In this document: in pieces, positions 24,294 through 32,310 of the stretch
How positions within the stretch are numbered: the stretch's first letter is position 1
Layout: each line of letters opens with the position of its first letter
Assembly (NCBI RefSeq): GCF_014648635.1
Contig: NZ_BMRM01000001.1
Span: 62,001-126,000, forward strand
DNA: 64,000 nucleotides
Direction: 5' to 3'
Source: Streptomyces cinerochromogenes
GTDB taxonomy: Bacteria > Actinomycetota > Actinomycetes > Streptomycetales > Streptomycetaceae
Translations under genes and position numbers: made by a program
The notes under the pieces: model-generated
The model's database searches: none
Told to the model about the DNA's origin: nothing
Seen by the model: the letters and a program-made list of their open reading frames with translations, nothing else

Positions 24294-25553
24294 ATGACGG
24301 CCTGTGCGATCGAAGCCCCGTCCGCGGAGGGAGCCGACGGCATGCCGGAGGCGGGGTGTGTGATCACGGCGGACGGCGCGTACGCCGCCCGGCTCGCACG
24401 CGAGGGCGACTCCTGGTTCCCGGAGCGCTGGACCCTGGACGGCCCCGAGCCGTACGCCGTGCCGCTGCCCGGCAACCAGCCGGAGGAGCCCGGCACCGAG
24501 GTGCAGCCGATGGGCGACGGGCGGGTGCTGATCCACCGGCTGGTGGCCGGGCGGCACGCCTTCTCGCTGCTGTACCCGACCGGTCCCGGCACCGGGGAGC
24601 TGCCGCTGGGGGCGGTGGAGTGCCCGGAGCCCGGCACCCGGCTCACCCTGCTGCCGCCGGCGCCGGGGGGTGTACGGGCGTACGCGCTCGCGGCCGGGCC
24701 GCGCTCCGGCGTGGTGTGGCTGGTGGCGGGCGGTGCGTTCGGGCCCGAGCGGCTCGCCGAGGTGCCGGGGCGCTGCTCCGGCGGGGTCTGGCTGGACGGT
24801 GCCGGGCGGATGCTGGCGCTCGACCGGGAACTGGGCGGGCGCACCAAGACGGTCGTGGTGGACCTGGAGCACGGGGAGGTCTCGCCGCTGCTGCAGATCG
24901 CGGACGGCAGCGACGACCGGCTGCTGCTCGCCGACCCGGACAGCGGCCTGCTGCTGATCTCCTCCGACGCGCCCTCCCCCGGGCAGGAACGATTGGGCTG
25001 GGGGGTGCTCGGCAGCACCCTGCCGGTGCGGTTCCCGGAGTGCCTTCGGATGCCGGAGTGCGCGGTGACCCCGTTCGCGATCCAGCCCGGCCAGGCGCTG
25101 ATGCCGGAGAACTGCGCGGTGGGCCTCAGGCTCGACGGCGCGTTCGGCAGCTGGGTGGGGACCTGGCGGCCGGCCGAACGCCGGGTCCGCCATCTCGCGG
25201 CGCCCGAGGGCTGGCTCGCGGGGGCCGGGGTGTGGACCCGGGACGGGGTGCTGCGGCTGCCGTACGCCACGCGGACGGCGCCGTGCGGGGTGACGGATGT
25301 CGCCGGCGCCGCCGAGACGGCCGACGTGGCGGACATGCCCCGGGTGGCGGAGGGGGCGGCGGCTGCGCACCCGGACCCCGTGGCGGCGGACGAGGAAGCG
25401 GCGGTGGCGGCAGCGCGTCCGGCGCTGACGGAATCGAACCTTCCGGCGACGGAAGCGAACCTTCCGGTGACGGAAGCGGATCCTCCGGTGCCGGCGGCGA
25501 CCCGTCCCGTTCCGTTGCAACAGGCGCCTCTGGCACGTCTTGTAACGAACTAG
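24294..25553 (+). CDS. Conserved hypothetical protein with propeller-like repeats
   Basis: A 419-aa product from ATG 24,294, which has GGAGG 10 bp upstream; the frame extends upstream without an RBS. Beta-rich repeats (DGAYAARLAREGDSWFPERW; GRVLIHRLVAGRHAFSLLYP; GGVWLDGAGRMLALDRELGG) suggest a beta-propeller over the first 330 residues. The last 80 residues are Ala/Pro/Glu-rich, with near repeats of LPATEAN/LPVTEAD. There is no signal peptide, so it is probably cytosolic. I recognise it only as a Streptomyces-conserved protein next to the Nif3 locus. Confidence 0.8.
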   Translation: MTACAIEAPSAEGADGMPEAGCVITADGAYAARLAREGDSWFPERWTLDGPEPYAVPLPGNQPEEPGTEVQPMGDGRVLIHRLVAGRHAFSLLYPTGPGTGELPLGAVECPEPGTRLTLLPPAPGGVRAYALAAGPRSGVVWLVAGGAFGPERLAEVPGRCSGGVWLDGAGRMLALDRELGGRTKTVVVDLEHGEVSPLLQIADGSDDRLLLADPDSGLLLISSDAPSPGQERLGWGVLGSTLPVRFPECLRMPECAVTPFAIQPGQALMPENCAVGLRLDGAFGSWVGTWRPAERRVRHLAAPEGWLAGAGVWTRDGVLRLPYATRTAPCGVTDVAGAAETADVADMPRVAEGAAAAHPDPVAADEEAAVAAARPALTESNLPATEANLPVTEADPPVPAATRPVPLQQAPLARLVTN

Positions 25554-25649
25554 TGGCGGTTGGCGTGTGCGCCTGGATTCGGACCGTGGTGCGCCGGTTA
25601 CACTCGCCCGGCTGTACGAAAGATCATGTTGACGGGGTGAATACGTCCG

Positions 25650-25808
25650 ATGAGCGACACCAGCACGACTGAGCAGCTGTCTGCCGACTCTTACGAGACC
25701 GCCGGCCACGGCCGGCACCGGGGTCCGGTAGCGGCCCAGGAGAACGAGTCGACTCCGCACGGCCGGCACCGTAAGCCGGTCCAGGAGGCGGCCGAGGCGG
25801 CTGCCTGA
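25650..25808 (+). CDS. 52-aa conserved small protein with two HGRHR repeats
   Basis: ATG 25,650 to TGA 25,808 gives 52 residues. The sequence has a Ser/Thr/Glu-rich start, then HGRHRGPVAAQEN and HGRHRKPVQEA, a duplicated basic motif 17 residues apart. It ends in an acidic Ala-rich tail. A GGGGTGAATACG stretch precedes the start and an intrinsic terminator follows within 16 bp, so it is a compact single-gene unit. The duplicated motif and clean flanks argue for a real gene. The function is unknown; a nucleic-acid or metal-binding role of the His/Arg motif is only a guess. Confidence 0.8.
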   Translation: MSDTSTTEQLSADSYETAGHGRHRGPVAAQENESTPHGRHRKPVQEAAEAAA

Positions 25809-25823
25809 CGGCAGTGAAGAAGA

Positions 25824-25850
25824 GGGGGCGTTCGCCGGGCGGACGCCCCC
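25824..25850. terminator. Intrinsic terminator after the 52-aa gene
   Basis: GGGGGCGT (25,824-25,831) pairs with ACGCCCCC (25,843-25,850) around an 11-nt loop, followed by TT. It lies between the convergent 52-aa gene and the SDR gene and can serve both. Confidence 0.8.
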
Positions 25851-25866
25851 TTCGCCGTACCCCTGC

Positions 25867-26805
25867 TCACCCCCGCCTGAGCGCCAGCACCTCCGCCGCC
25901 GCGAACGTCTCGCCCCGCGGCCGGGCGGCGTAGTGCGGGGTGAGCAGTGCGTCGAGTTCGTCGTAGCTGAAGGTCTCCTGCTTGCTGTCGAACTTGGCCG
26001 CAACGCGCGGCCGTTCGAGTACGGCCACCATGCCGCCGTGGACGACGAGCAGCTGGCCGCTGATCCCGGCGGCGGCCGGCGAGGCCAGGTAGCCGACGAG
26101 CGGGGCGACGTGCGCGGGGGCCAGCGGGTCCAGGCCCTCGCCGGGCTCCCGCAGACCCGCGAAGACGTCCTCGGTCATCCGGGTCCGGGCGCGCGGGCAG
26201 ATGACGTTGGCCGTGACGCCGTACTTGGCGAGGGCGAGGGCGGTGGAGGTGGTCAGGCCGACGATCCCGCCCTTCGCCGCCGCATAGTTGGGCTGGCCCG
26301 CGGAACCGGCCACGAAGGCCTCCGAGGAGGTGTTCACGATCCGCCCGTACACCGCCGCCCCGGCCGCCTTGGACCGCTCCCGCCAGTGCGCGGCGGCGAA
26401 CCGGGTGGTGTTGAAGTGGCCTTTGAGGTGGACCCGGATCACGGAGTCCCACTCGTCCTCCGTCATGGAGAAGACCATGCGGTCGCGCAGGATGCCGGCG
26501 TTGTTGACGAGGATGTCCAGCTTGCCGAACTCCTCGACCGCCAGCCGGACCAGCTCACCGGCCTGCCGGAAGTCGGCGACGTCCCCGGTGTGCGGTACGG
26601 CGGTGCCGCCGGCCGTGCGGATCTCCTCGGCGACCTGCTCCGCGGGGCCCGCCGACGCCGCGCCCGAGCCGTCCCGGCCGGGCTGCCCGAAGTCGTTGAC
26701 GACGACGGCCGCGCCGAGCCGGGCGAGTTCCAGGGCCTCGGCCCGGCCGAGCCCGCGCCCGGCGCCGGTGACGATCGCGGAGAGTCCCTCGAGTGGCAGT
26801 GACAT
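25867..26805 (-). CDS. Short-chain dehydrogenase/reductase (beta-hydroxyacyl-CoA dehydrogenase type)
   Basis: A 312-aa SDR. The NAD(P) site is TGAGRGLGRAEA (about residues 12-23), followed by NNAG, catalytic Ser in NTSSEA and YAAAK. It has the long C-terminus of 17beta-HSD4/FabG-like enzymes that oxidise 3-hydroxyacyl-CoA. It follows the alcohol dehydrogenase by 13 bp in an operon starting with the MaoC hydratase. Hydratase plus 3-hydroxyacyl dehydrogenase would carry two steps of beta-oxidation. The operon has a KstR-type box, pointing to steroid or branched acyl-CoA substrates. Confidence 0.9.
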   Translation of the reverse strand: MSLPLEGLSAIVTGAGRGLGRAEALELARLGAAVVVNDFGQPGRDGSGAASAGPAEQVAEEIRTAGGTAVPHTGDVADFRQAGELVRLAVEEFGKLDILVNNAGILRDRMVFSMTEDEWDSVIRVHLKGHFNTTRFAAAHWRERSKAAGAAVYGRIVNTSSEAFVAGSAGQPNYAAAKGGIVGLTTSTALALAKYGVTANVICPRARTRMTEDVFAGLREPGEGLDPLAPAHVAPLVGYLASPAAAGISGQLLVVHGGMVAVLERPRVAAKFDSKQETFSYDELDALLTPHYAARPRGETFAAAEVLALRRG

Positions 26806-26818
26806 CAGCCGGCTTCCC

Positions 26819-27895
26819 TCAGATCTCGATGCAGGTGCGCAGGGCGGTCCCGGTGCGCATCTGGTCCAGTGCCTCGTCGATCTCCGCGAGCGGCACCCGG
26901 TGGGTGATCAGGCCGGCCAGGTCGACCCGGCCGGCCCGCCACAGGGCGATCGTGCGCTCGTAGGAGCGCAGCACGTCGCCGCCGCCGTACAGGGACGGCA
27001 GGATGCGCTTCTCGTCGAAGAACAGCTCGAACATGTTGAGCCGCAGGAAGTCGTCCATGGCGCCGGCGCCGACCACGACGAGGGTGCCGCCGCGCCGGGT
27101 GTTCTCGTAGGCGGTGCGGGCGGTGGCGGACCTGCCGACGACCTCGAAGACGTAGTCGAAGCCCTCGCCGCCGGTGACCTGCTGCCTGGCGTCGGCCAGC
27201 TCCTCCGGTGGAACCGCCCTGGTCGCACCGAACCTCAGGGCGGACTCGCGCCGGGAGGCGACCGGGTCGACGGCGACGATCTCGGCGGCGCCCTTCAGCC
27301 GCGCCCCCTGTACGGCGGAGATGCCGACGCCTCCGCACCCGATGACGGCGACCGACGAACCGGCCGCCACGTCGGCGGTGTTGAGGGCGGCGCCGAGTCC
27401 GGTGGTCACCCCGCAGCCGATCAGGGCGGCGATGTCGAAGGGCACGTCCTCGGGGACGGGCACGGCGCAGCCGGCGTCGACCACGACCTCCTCGGCGAAC
27501 GTGCCGGTGCCCGCGAAGCCGAACAGGTCGCCGCCGGGGCGCCGGAAGTTGGGGGTGCCCGCGTTCATGAACCCGGCCAGGCAGAGCTGGGTCTGCCCGC
27601 GCCTGCACGCCGGACAGGCGCCGCAGGCCGGCAGCCAGCACAGCACGACCCGGTCACCCGGCTTCAGGTGCCGTACGCCGTCCCCCACCTCCAGGATCTC
27701 CCCGGCGCCCTCGTGACCGGGGACGAAGGGGGCCGGCTGGGGCAGCACCCCGTTCATCGCGGACAGGTCGGAGTGGCACAGCCCGGTGGCGCGCACCCGG
27801 ATCCTGACCTTGCCGGGACCGAAGCCCACCGCCTCGACGTCGTCGAGGACCTCCAGCTTCTCCTGGCCGATCTCGTGCAGTACGGCTGCGCGCAT
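26819..27895 (-). CDS. Zinc-dependent alcohol dehydrogenase
   Basis: A 358-aa medium-chain dehydrogenase. The catalytic zinc ligands are in GLCHSD and GHEGAG. The structural zinc cluster is CGACPACRRGQTQLC (about residues 91-105). NAD binding is at VIGCGGVGISAVQGA. It oxidises a primary or secondary alcohol to the carbonyl. In a CYP-containing side-chain pathway it could oxidise the hydroxylated side chain ahead of the aldehyde dehydrogenase at 47,931; this is inference. It lies between MaoC (147-bp repeat-rich gap) and SDR. Confidence 0.92.
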   Translation of the reverse strand: MRAAVLHEIGQEKLEVLDDVEAVGFGPGKVRIRVRATGLCHSDLSAMNGVLPQPAPFVPGHEGAGEILEVGDGVRHLKPGDRVVLCWLPACGACPACRRGQTQLCLAGFMNAGTPNFRRPGGDLFGFAGTGTFAEEVVVDAGCAVPVPEDVPFDIAALIGCGVTTGLGAALNTADVAAGSSVAVIGCGGVGISAVQGARLKGAAEIVAVDPVASRRESALRFGATRAVPPEELADARQQVTGGEGFDYVFEVVGRSATARTAYENTRRGGTLVVVGAGAMDDFLRLNMFELFFDEKRILPSLYGGGDVLRSYERTIALWRAGRVDLAGLITHRVPLAEIDEALDQMRTGTALRTCIEI

Positions 27896-27909
27896 TGCGG
27901 CTCCCCTCG

Positions 27910-28034
27910 CGGTCTCTCACTCGCGGACTGTCACCCGCGGTCTCTCTCGGTCTCCCACTCGCGGTCTCTCGCTCGCGGTCTCACACCCGCCGACCGTCCC
28001 CGGCGGTCTCGCGGTCCGGCGGTCTCGCGGTCTC
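27910..28034. repeat. Cluster of eight CGGTCTC repeats in the MaoC-ADH gap
   Basis: CGGTCTC occurs eight times between the MaoC stop and the ADH start, mostly as GCGGTCTC. Spacing is irregular (about 10-30 bp). On the transcribed strand it reads GAGACCG. This is a local degenerate expansion, not CRISPR: the units are 8 bp and there are no unique spacers. It may act on mRNA structure or simply be slippage product. Confidence 0.75.
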
Positions 28035-28042
28035 CCGGCCGC

Positions 28043-28900
28043 TCAGGAGTGCTGGACGACGGTGTCGGCGAGGACGGGCGCGTCGTCCCGTTCGACGGCG
28101 CTCACGGCGACCCGCACGGAGCCCTCGGAGGCCCACATCCGGATCCGCAGGGTCTCCCCCGGGTACACGACCCCGGCGAACCGTGCGGTGTACGACCGCA
28201 CCCGGCCCACATCGCCGCCGAGCAGGGTGTCCACGACCGCCTTGAGCGTGACGCCGTAGGTGCACAGCCCGTGCAGGATGGGGCGTTCGAAGCCGGCGGG
28301 CTTGGCGAACTCGGGGTCGGCGTGCAGGGGGTTCCAGTCGCCGGACAGGCGGTAGAGCAGCGCCTGGTCCTCGCGCAGGTGCCGCTCGACGACCCGGTCC
28401 GGTTCCCCGGCGGGCGGTTCCGGCCGGGCGGACGGCCCCCGGTCGCCGCCCCAGCCGCCCTCTCCCCGTACGAAGATCTGCGCGTCGTTGGTCCACAACG
28501 GGCCGTCGGCGTCTCTCACTTCGGTGCGCATGACGAGGACGGCGGCCTTGCCCTTGTCGTACACGGCGGCGATGCGGCTGGTGGCGGTGGCGGTGCCCTC
28601 GACCGGGATGGGGCGGTGCAGGGTGAGCGTCTGGCCGCCGTGCAGGACCTTGGCGAGATCGACGTCGACGCCCGGCATGGACAGTCCGCTGATCACCCCG
28701 GGTGAGCCGGCGCCCGCGACGGTGGCGAAGCTCGGCAGGACGTGCAGGCGGGACTCCAGGGTGTAGCGCAGTTCGTCGGGGTCGGTGGCGGGGACGCCCG
28801 CGCCGATGCCGAGGTGGTAGAGCAGGACGTCCTTGCGCGTCCAGGAGATCTCTCCCGACCGGGGTCCGGCGGCGAGTGCCTGGGCTGCGTCGATGGGCAT
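28043..28900 (-). CDS. MaoC-family (R)-specific enoyl-CoA hydratase
   Basis: A 285-aa double hot-dog protein. The N-terminal half is a degenerate hot-dog fold. The C-terminal half has the hydratase-2 motif LSGDWNPLHADPEFAKPAGF, with catalytic Asp and His, and HGLCTYG. This matches the 17beta-HSD4 hydratase layout used for bulky acyl-CoAs. ATG 28,900 (MPIDAAQAL) is chosen over an upstream in-frame ATG, because CAGGAG lies just before it. It is the first gene of the MaoC-ADH-SDR operon. A perfect KstR-type box lies 79 bp upstream. Confidence 0.92.
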   Translation of the reverse strand: MPIDAAQALAAGPRSGEISWTRKDVLLYHLGIGAGVPATDPDELRYTLESRLHVLPSFATVAGAGSPGVISGLSMPGVDVDLAKVLHGGQTLTLHRPIPVEGTATATSRIAAVYDKGKAAVLVMRTEVRDADGPLWTNDAQIFVRGEGGWGGDRGPSARPEPPAGEPDRVVERHLREDQALLYRLSGDWNPLHADPEFAKPAGFERPILHGLCTYGVTLKAVVDTLLGGDVGRVRSYTARFAGVVYPGETLRIRMWASEGSVRVAVSAVERDDAPVLADTVVQHS

Positions 28901-28978
28901 GGGGCTCCTGACGGGTCTCAAGACCTCGGTGCGGACGTCCGCACCGTCGGCCGCACCGAGGTCGTCCACGAGCGGATC

Positions 28979-28992
28979 TAGAACGCGTTCCA
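28979..28992 (-). promoter_or_regulatory. KstR-type operator upstream of the MaoC-ADH-SDR operon
   Basis: TAGAACGCGTTCCA matches all eight fixed bases of TNNAACNNGTTNNA, the mycobacterial KstR motif. It is placed 79 bp upstream of the MaoC start. The TetR protein at 45,474 is the likely ligand-responsive repressor. Confidence 0.7.
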
Positions 28993-29039
28993 GTCCGGCG
29001 CCCTCTGTATAGCCGAGCGCTCCGCAGTTGTGAAGGCTC

Positions 29040-29054
29040 CTGACGCCGCGTCAG
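29040..29054. promoter_or_regulatory. Palindrome CTGACG-N3-CGTCAG
   Basis: CTGACGCCGCGTCAG has perfect 6-bp arms and lies between the MaoC operon and the histidine kinase gene. The core TGACGCCGCGTCAG recurs at 35,137-35,150, and a third variant is at 39,828. It may be an operator for an unidentified regulator. Confidence 0.45.
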
Positions 29055-29196
29055 CTCGGGACATGTGTACTGCCCGACTCCCCACATGCGTCTCTGCCGG
29101 GGCCGGGCCCCGTTCCGTACCGTTCGATCCGTACGCTGTGCTGCCCCGCCGCGACCGGGCGGGGAGAGACGAACGGTTCGAACGGGGGACACCGAT

Positions 29197-30528
29197 ATGA
29201 CGTGGTGGCGGAGACTGCGCTGCCGGCCGGCGGCCTTGCAGTCCCAACGGCCGGCGTGGCGGGCGGAGACGCGGCGTGTCAGGGCGGCCCGGCGGAGCGG
29301 CGAGGCCGTGGACCATCCGGGCCCGCCGCCCACCGGCTTCGCCCTGCTGCCCTGGCTGCTGATGGGCATGGGCTCCTTCTCCAACCTGCTCCAGGGCCGG
29401 ACCCCGGACCCGTGGATCGGCGGCCTGGGCCTGCTGGCCTTCAACTCGCTCTACGTCTACGTCACCTTCCGCGCCTTCGACCGGGCCAAGCGGCAGTCGG
29501 TGTCCACCCGGGTGGCGCTGGGCCTGATGGGCCTGCTGACCACGGGCCTGGCCCTCGGCTACGGCGGCAGCTGGCTGATGTTCTTCCCGCTGCTGGGCCT
29601 GGCCACCGGCGCCGTCCTGCGCGGGCCGTGGCTGGGCCGCACCGGCATCCTGCTCGCGGTGTACGCCGGTGCCGTCTCCGCCGTCCAGGACGGCTGGGAG
29701 GACGCGACCAGCATCGGCTACGGCACCTTCATCTCCGCCATGGTGACCGCCGCGATCCTCAGCCTGTCGGAGGCGGTACGGGAACTGCGGGCCGCCCGCG
29801 AGGAGCTGGCCCGGCGCGCGGTGGAGCAGGAGCGGCTGCGGTTCTCCCGGGATCTGCACGATCTGCTCGGGCACACGCTGTCGGTGGTCGTGGTGAAGTC
29901 GGAGGCGGCCCGCCGGCTGGCCCCGCGCGACATGGACGCGGCGCTGGCGCAGATCTCGGACATCGAGTCGGTGGGGCGGCAGGCGCTCACCGAGATACGG
30001 GAGGCGGTGACCGGCTACCGGGAGGGCAGCCTCGCCACCGAGCTGGCCCGGGCCCGGTCGGCGCTGAACGCGGCGAGCGTGCGGGTGGTGGTCCGCCAGT
30101 CCGGGGCGCCGCTCGACCCGCAGACCGAGGCGCTGCTCGGCTGGGTGGTGCGCGAGGCGGTCACCAACGTCGTCCGGCACAGCCGCGCGAGCCGCTGCGA
30201 GATCACCGTGACGGGGGCCGCCGAGCGGGTCCGGCTGACGGTCACGGACGACGGCACGGGCACGGTCACGGACGACGGCACGGGCACGGGCACGGGCGCC
30301 GGCACCGGCACCGGCACCGGCACGGACGCCGATACGGGCTCCGGCGCCTTCCCCGGCGGAGGGGTGGGCGGTACCGGGCTGAAGGGGCTGGCCGAGCGCC
30401 TCGCGGCGGCGGGCGGCTCCCTGACGGCCGGCCCGGCGCCGCGCGGCGGCTTCACCGTCACCGCCGACCTACCGGCCGGCGGTGACGAGCCGGTGCCGTC
30501 GGCGGCTACGGCGCCCAGGGCGCTGTGA
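29197..30528 (+). CDS. NarL/DesK-type sensor histidine kinase
   Basis: A 443-aa protein. About five transmembrane segments lie in residues 50-200. The HisKA_3 phosphoacceptor is RFSRDLHDLLGHTLSVVV (about residue 220), followed by an N-box EAVTNVVRHS and a G-box GGTGLKGLAERL. An insertion of about 35 residues made almost only of Gly-Thr and Thr-Asp-Asp repeats sits between these boxes (about residues 349-385). ATG 29,197 is chosen for fit to the membrane part. The matching response regulator lies at 33,034, separated by two minus-strand genes. The 3' end overlaps the convergent arabinofuranosidase gene by 23 bp. Confidence 0.92.
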   Translation: MTWWRRLRCRPAALQSQRPAWRAETRRVRAARRSGEAVDHPGPPPTGFALLPWLLMGMGSFSNLLQGRTPDPWIGGLGLLAFNSLYVYVTFRAFDRAKRQSVSTRVALGLMGLLTTGLALGYGGSWLMFFPLLGLATGAVLRGPWLGRTGILLAVYAGAVSAVQDGWEDATSIGYGTFISAMVTAAILSLSEAVRELRAAREELARRAVEQERLRFSRDLHDLLGHTLSVVVVKSEAARRLAPRDMDAALAQISDIESVGRQALTEIREAVTGYREGSLATELARARSALNAASVRVVVRQSGAPLDPQTEALLGWVVREAVTNVVRHSRASRCEITVTGAAERVRLTVTDDGTGTVTDDGTGTGTGAGTGTGTGTDADTGSGAFPGGGVGGTGLKGLAERLAAAGGSLTAGPAPRGGFTVTADLPAGGDEPVPSAATAPRAL

Positions 30529-32050
30529 CCGCCCAGCTGACGTCGTCGGTCCAGGAGGCGGCGCTGTCGAAGGCGTTGGATCCGCCGCTGCTCGCTATGT
30601 AGAGGTTGTGGTCGTAGTGGCGCAGGTACCTCGTCGGGTAGTTGTACGACGCGAACGAGGTACCCGTGCCGCTCTTGCCGGTCTGCGGGCAGAAGGTGGC
30701 GTCGGCCCGGAACTGTGCGGTGCCGTCCATGGGCTGCCGGCGGACCCGGTAGTCGTAGTGGCGCAGGAAGTCACCGGGGTAGTTCCGGGACTCGAAGGAG
30801 ACACAGGAGCTGTCGGCGAGCCCGCGGCGGACGATCCAGGTGGCGTCGTTCCTGTCCAGGGACGAACTGCTCGACGTCACCGGGGAGATGACGGCCGCGT
30901 CGTTCTGGTGGCGGACGTAGTCGCCGGTGCAGCAGGGGGTCGTGGCGCGCAGGGAGATCTCCGAGCCGGGGCCGAGCGTGCCGGTGCTGCCGGTCGGGCC
31001 GCCGTAGCCGACGGAGACGATGTCGGCCTGGACGGCGTCGTCGGCGGCGTCGGTCGGGATCCCGGCGGTCATCACGCCCTCGAAGAAGGAGCCGATGGAA
31101 CCGTTGCTGTTGTCACCGCCGGTGCCGAGGACGATCGCGCCCTCCTGGTGCATCGGCGAGTAACCGCCGGCGGTGGGCTCGCCCCCGGAATAGGTGGTCG
31201 TCAGCCCGCCCGACCGGGCGTTCGCGTATTTCAGCGCGAAATGGTTCTGGCCGTTGTTCTTCAGCAGCGCGGTCACGAAAGGAAGCGGTCCGGTCCCGGT
31301 GTCGGCGGTGTTCCTGCTGTGGCCGGCGTCGGACTGGAACAGCCCGTTCTCCAGGTCGGCCTGCACCCACGGCCCCTGTCCGTAGCAGGGTGAGAACCAG
31401 CACTCGGTGCCGAAGTTGATGGCGTCCATGTGGCCGTTGCCGGTGTCCATGTTGTTGGTCTCGGCGTTGCCGTAGTCGAAGCAGCAGCGGTTGTTGACGT
31501 GGGTGCCCGAGGTCACCATGTACATCCCCTCGGCCTGCCCGTTCACGGCCACGCCCGAGGTGGAGTTGTCCCGGTAGCCCATGCCGGCGGAGATCTCCAG
31601 GCCGTAGACCTGGTGGCCGCCGGCGGTCACCGGCAGGGCGTCCGCGGGCGCCCCCACATCGGCCGCCCCGGCCCCGCCGGCACCCTCGACCGTGAGGTCG
31701 TTGTGGCGCGGGGACTGGTCGTAGATCTCGGTGATGACGCACGTCGTGCCGGAGCAGAAGGAGTCCTGCGCCGCGGCGTTGGCGTACCCGCCGGCGGACA
31801 GCAGACCGATGTTCGTCTTCGCCCCGTCCCTGGCTCGCTGCACCTGGTACAGCGGCCCGTTGTACGACGTGTAGAGCGCCCGGACCAGGCTGTGCGCGGC
31901 GACACAGGGCGTGCCGGCGGCGGCGTAGAGGTCACAGGGCAGCGAACCCGCGGCGGCGGCCGGGGGCGCGCCGGCGCCGAGGAGCAGTGCGGCCAGGGCG
32001 GCGCAGACGGCGAGGAGGGACAGGAGTGCGCGGGGGGTTCTCAACAGCAC
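30506..32050 (-). CDS. Secreted alpha-L-arabinofuranosidase (GH54 with CBM42)
   Basis: A 514-aa protein. The signal peptide (about residues 1-36, ALLSLLAVCAALAALLLGAG, cut near AAAAG) is followed by the GH54 catalytic domain beginning LPCDLYAAAGTPCVAAHSLV. It carries the expected cysteines (NNRCCFDYGN; TECWFSPCYGQ). The C-terminal CBM42 has RNYPGDFLRHYDYRVR and YNYPTRYLRHYDHNLY repeats that bind arabinose side chains. It releases arabinose from arabinoxylan. The start is GTG 32,050 with a GAGGTG RBS; a longer in-frame extension lacks a signal peptide. It lies between a histidine kinase and its presumed regulator. Confidence 0.93.
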   Translation of the reverse strand: MLLRTPRALLSLLAVCAALAALLLGAGAPPAAAAGSLPCDLYAAAGTPCVAAHSLVRALYTSYNGPLYQVQRARDGAKTNIGLLSAGGYANAAAQDSFCSGTTCVITEIYDQSPRHNDLTVEGAGGAGAADVGAPADALPVTAGGHQVYGLEISAGMGYRDNSTSGVAVNGQAEGMYMVTSGTHVNNRCCFDYGNAETNNMDTGNGHMDAINFGTECWFSPCYGQGPWVQADLENGLFQSDAGHSRNTADTGTGPLPFVTALLKNNGQNHFALKYANARSGGLTTTYSGGEPTAGGYSPMHQEGAIVLGTGGDNSNGSIGSFFEGVMTAGIPTDAADDAVQADIVSVGYGGPTGSTGTLGPGSEISLRATTPCCTGDYVRHQNDAAVISPVTSSSSSLDRNDATWIVRRGLADSSCVSFESRNYPGDFLRHYDYRVRRQPMDGTAQFRADATFCPQTGKSGTGTSFASYNYPTRYLRHYDHNLYIASSGGSNAFDSAASWTDDVSWAVTAPWAP

Positions 32051-32177
32051 GGTGGGCACCTCGGGTTCGTCGCGGGGCGAGGCTTGTCGTCGTGGGGTGG
32101 GCTTGTTGCCGTGGAGGGAGGCTTGTCGTCGTGGGGCTGGGGTCGGGCAGCACGCGCGTGGCGCGCGTCCGATATCC

Positions 32178-32190
32178 CGAACGTTGTTCG
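32178..32190. promoter_or_regulatory. Inverted repeat CGAAC-GTT-GTTCG upstream of the arabinofuranosidase gene
   Basis: A perfect 5-bp-arm dyad about 130 bp upstream of the GTG start, with a further CGAAAT/CGAACT element next to it. It could be an operator for a LacI- or GntR-type sugar regulator. The interval 32,051-32,310 also holds two copies of a GGCTTGTCGTCGTGGGG repeat about 49 bp apart, and no gene. Confidence 0.35.
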
Positions 32191-32310
32191 ACCGAAATAC
32201 CGAACTCATTCATCTGCGCAATGGGACGGGAATTGCGAGAAACGCAGGGGCGATTGTTTGGGCCCCGCCGAGTGCCGTCAACCCCCGCCGCAGCGGACCA
32301 TGCCGAGTCT

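Noticed and set aside
27910..28034. Repeats considered as a CRISPR array
   Set aside because: Units are only 7-8 bp with irregular, non-unique gaps, and no cas genes are in the window.
26288..28705. An 805-codon plus-strand frame opposite SDR, ADH and MaoC genes
   Set aside because: No motifs, very high Gly/Gln/Val content, and the minus-strand genes here have full catalytic motifs and operon spacing.
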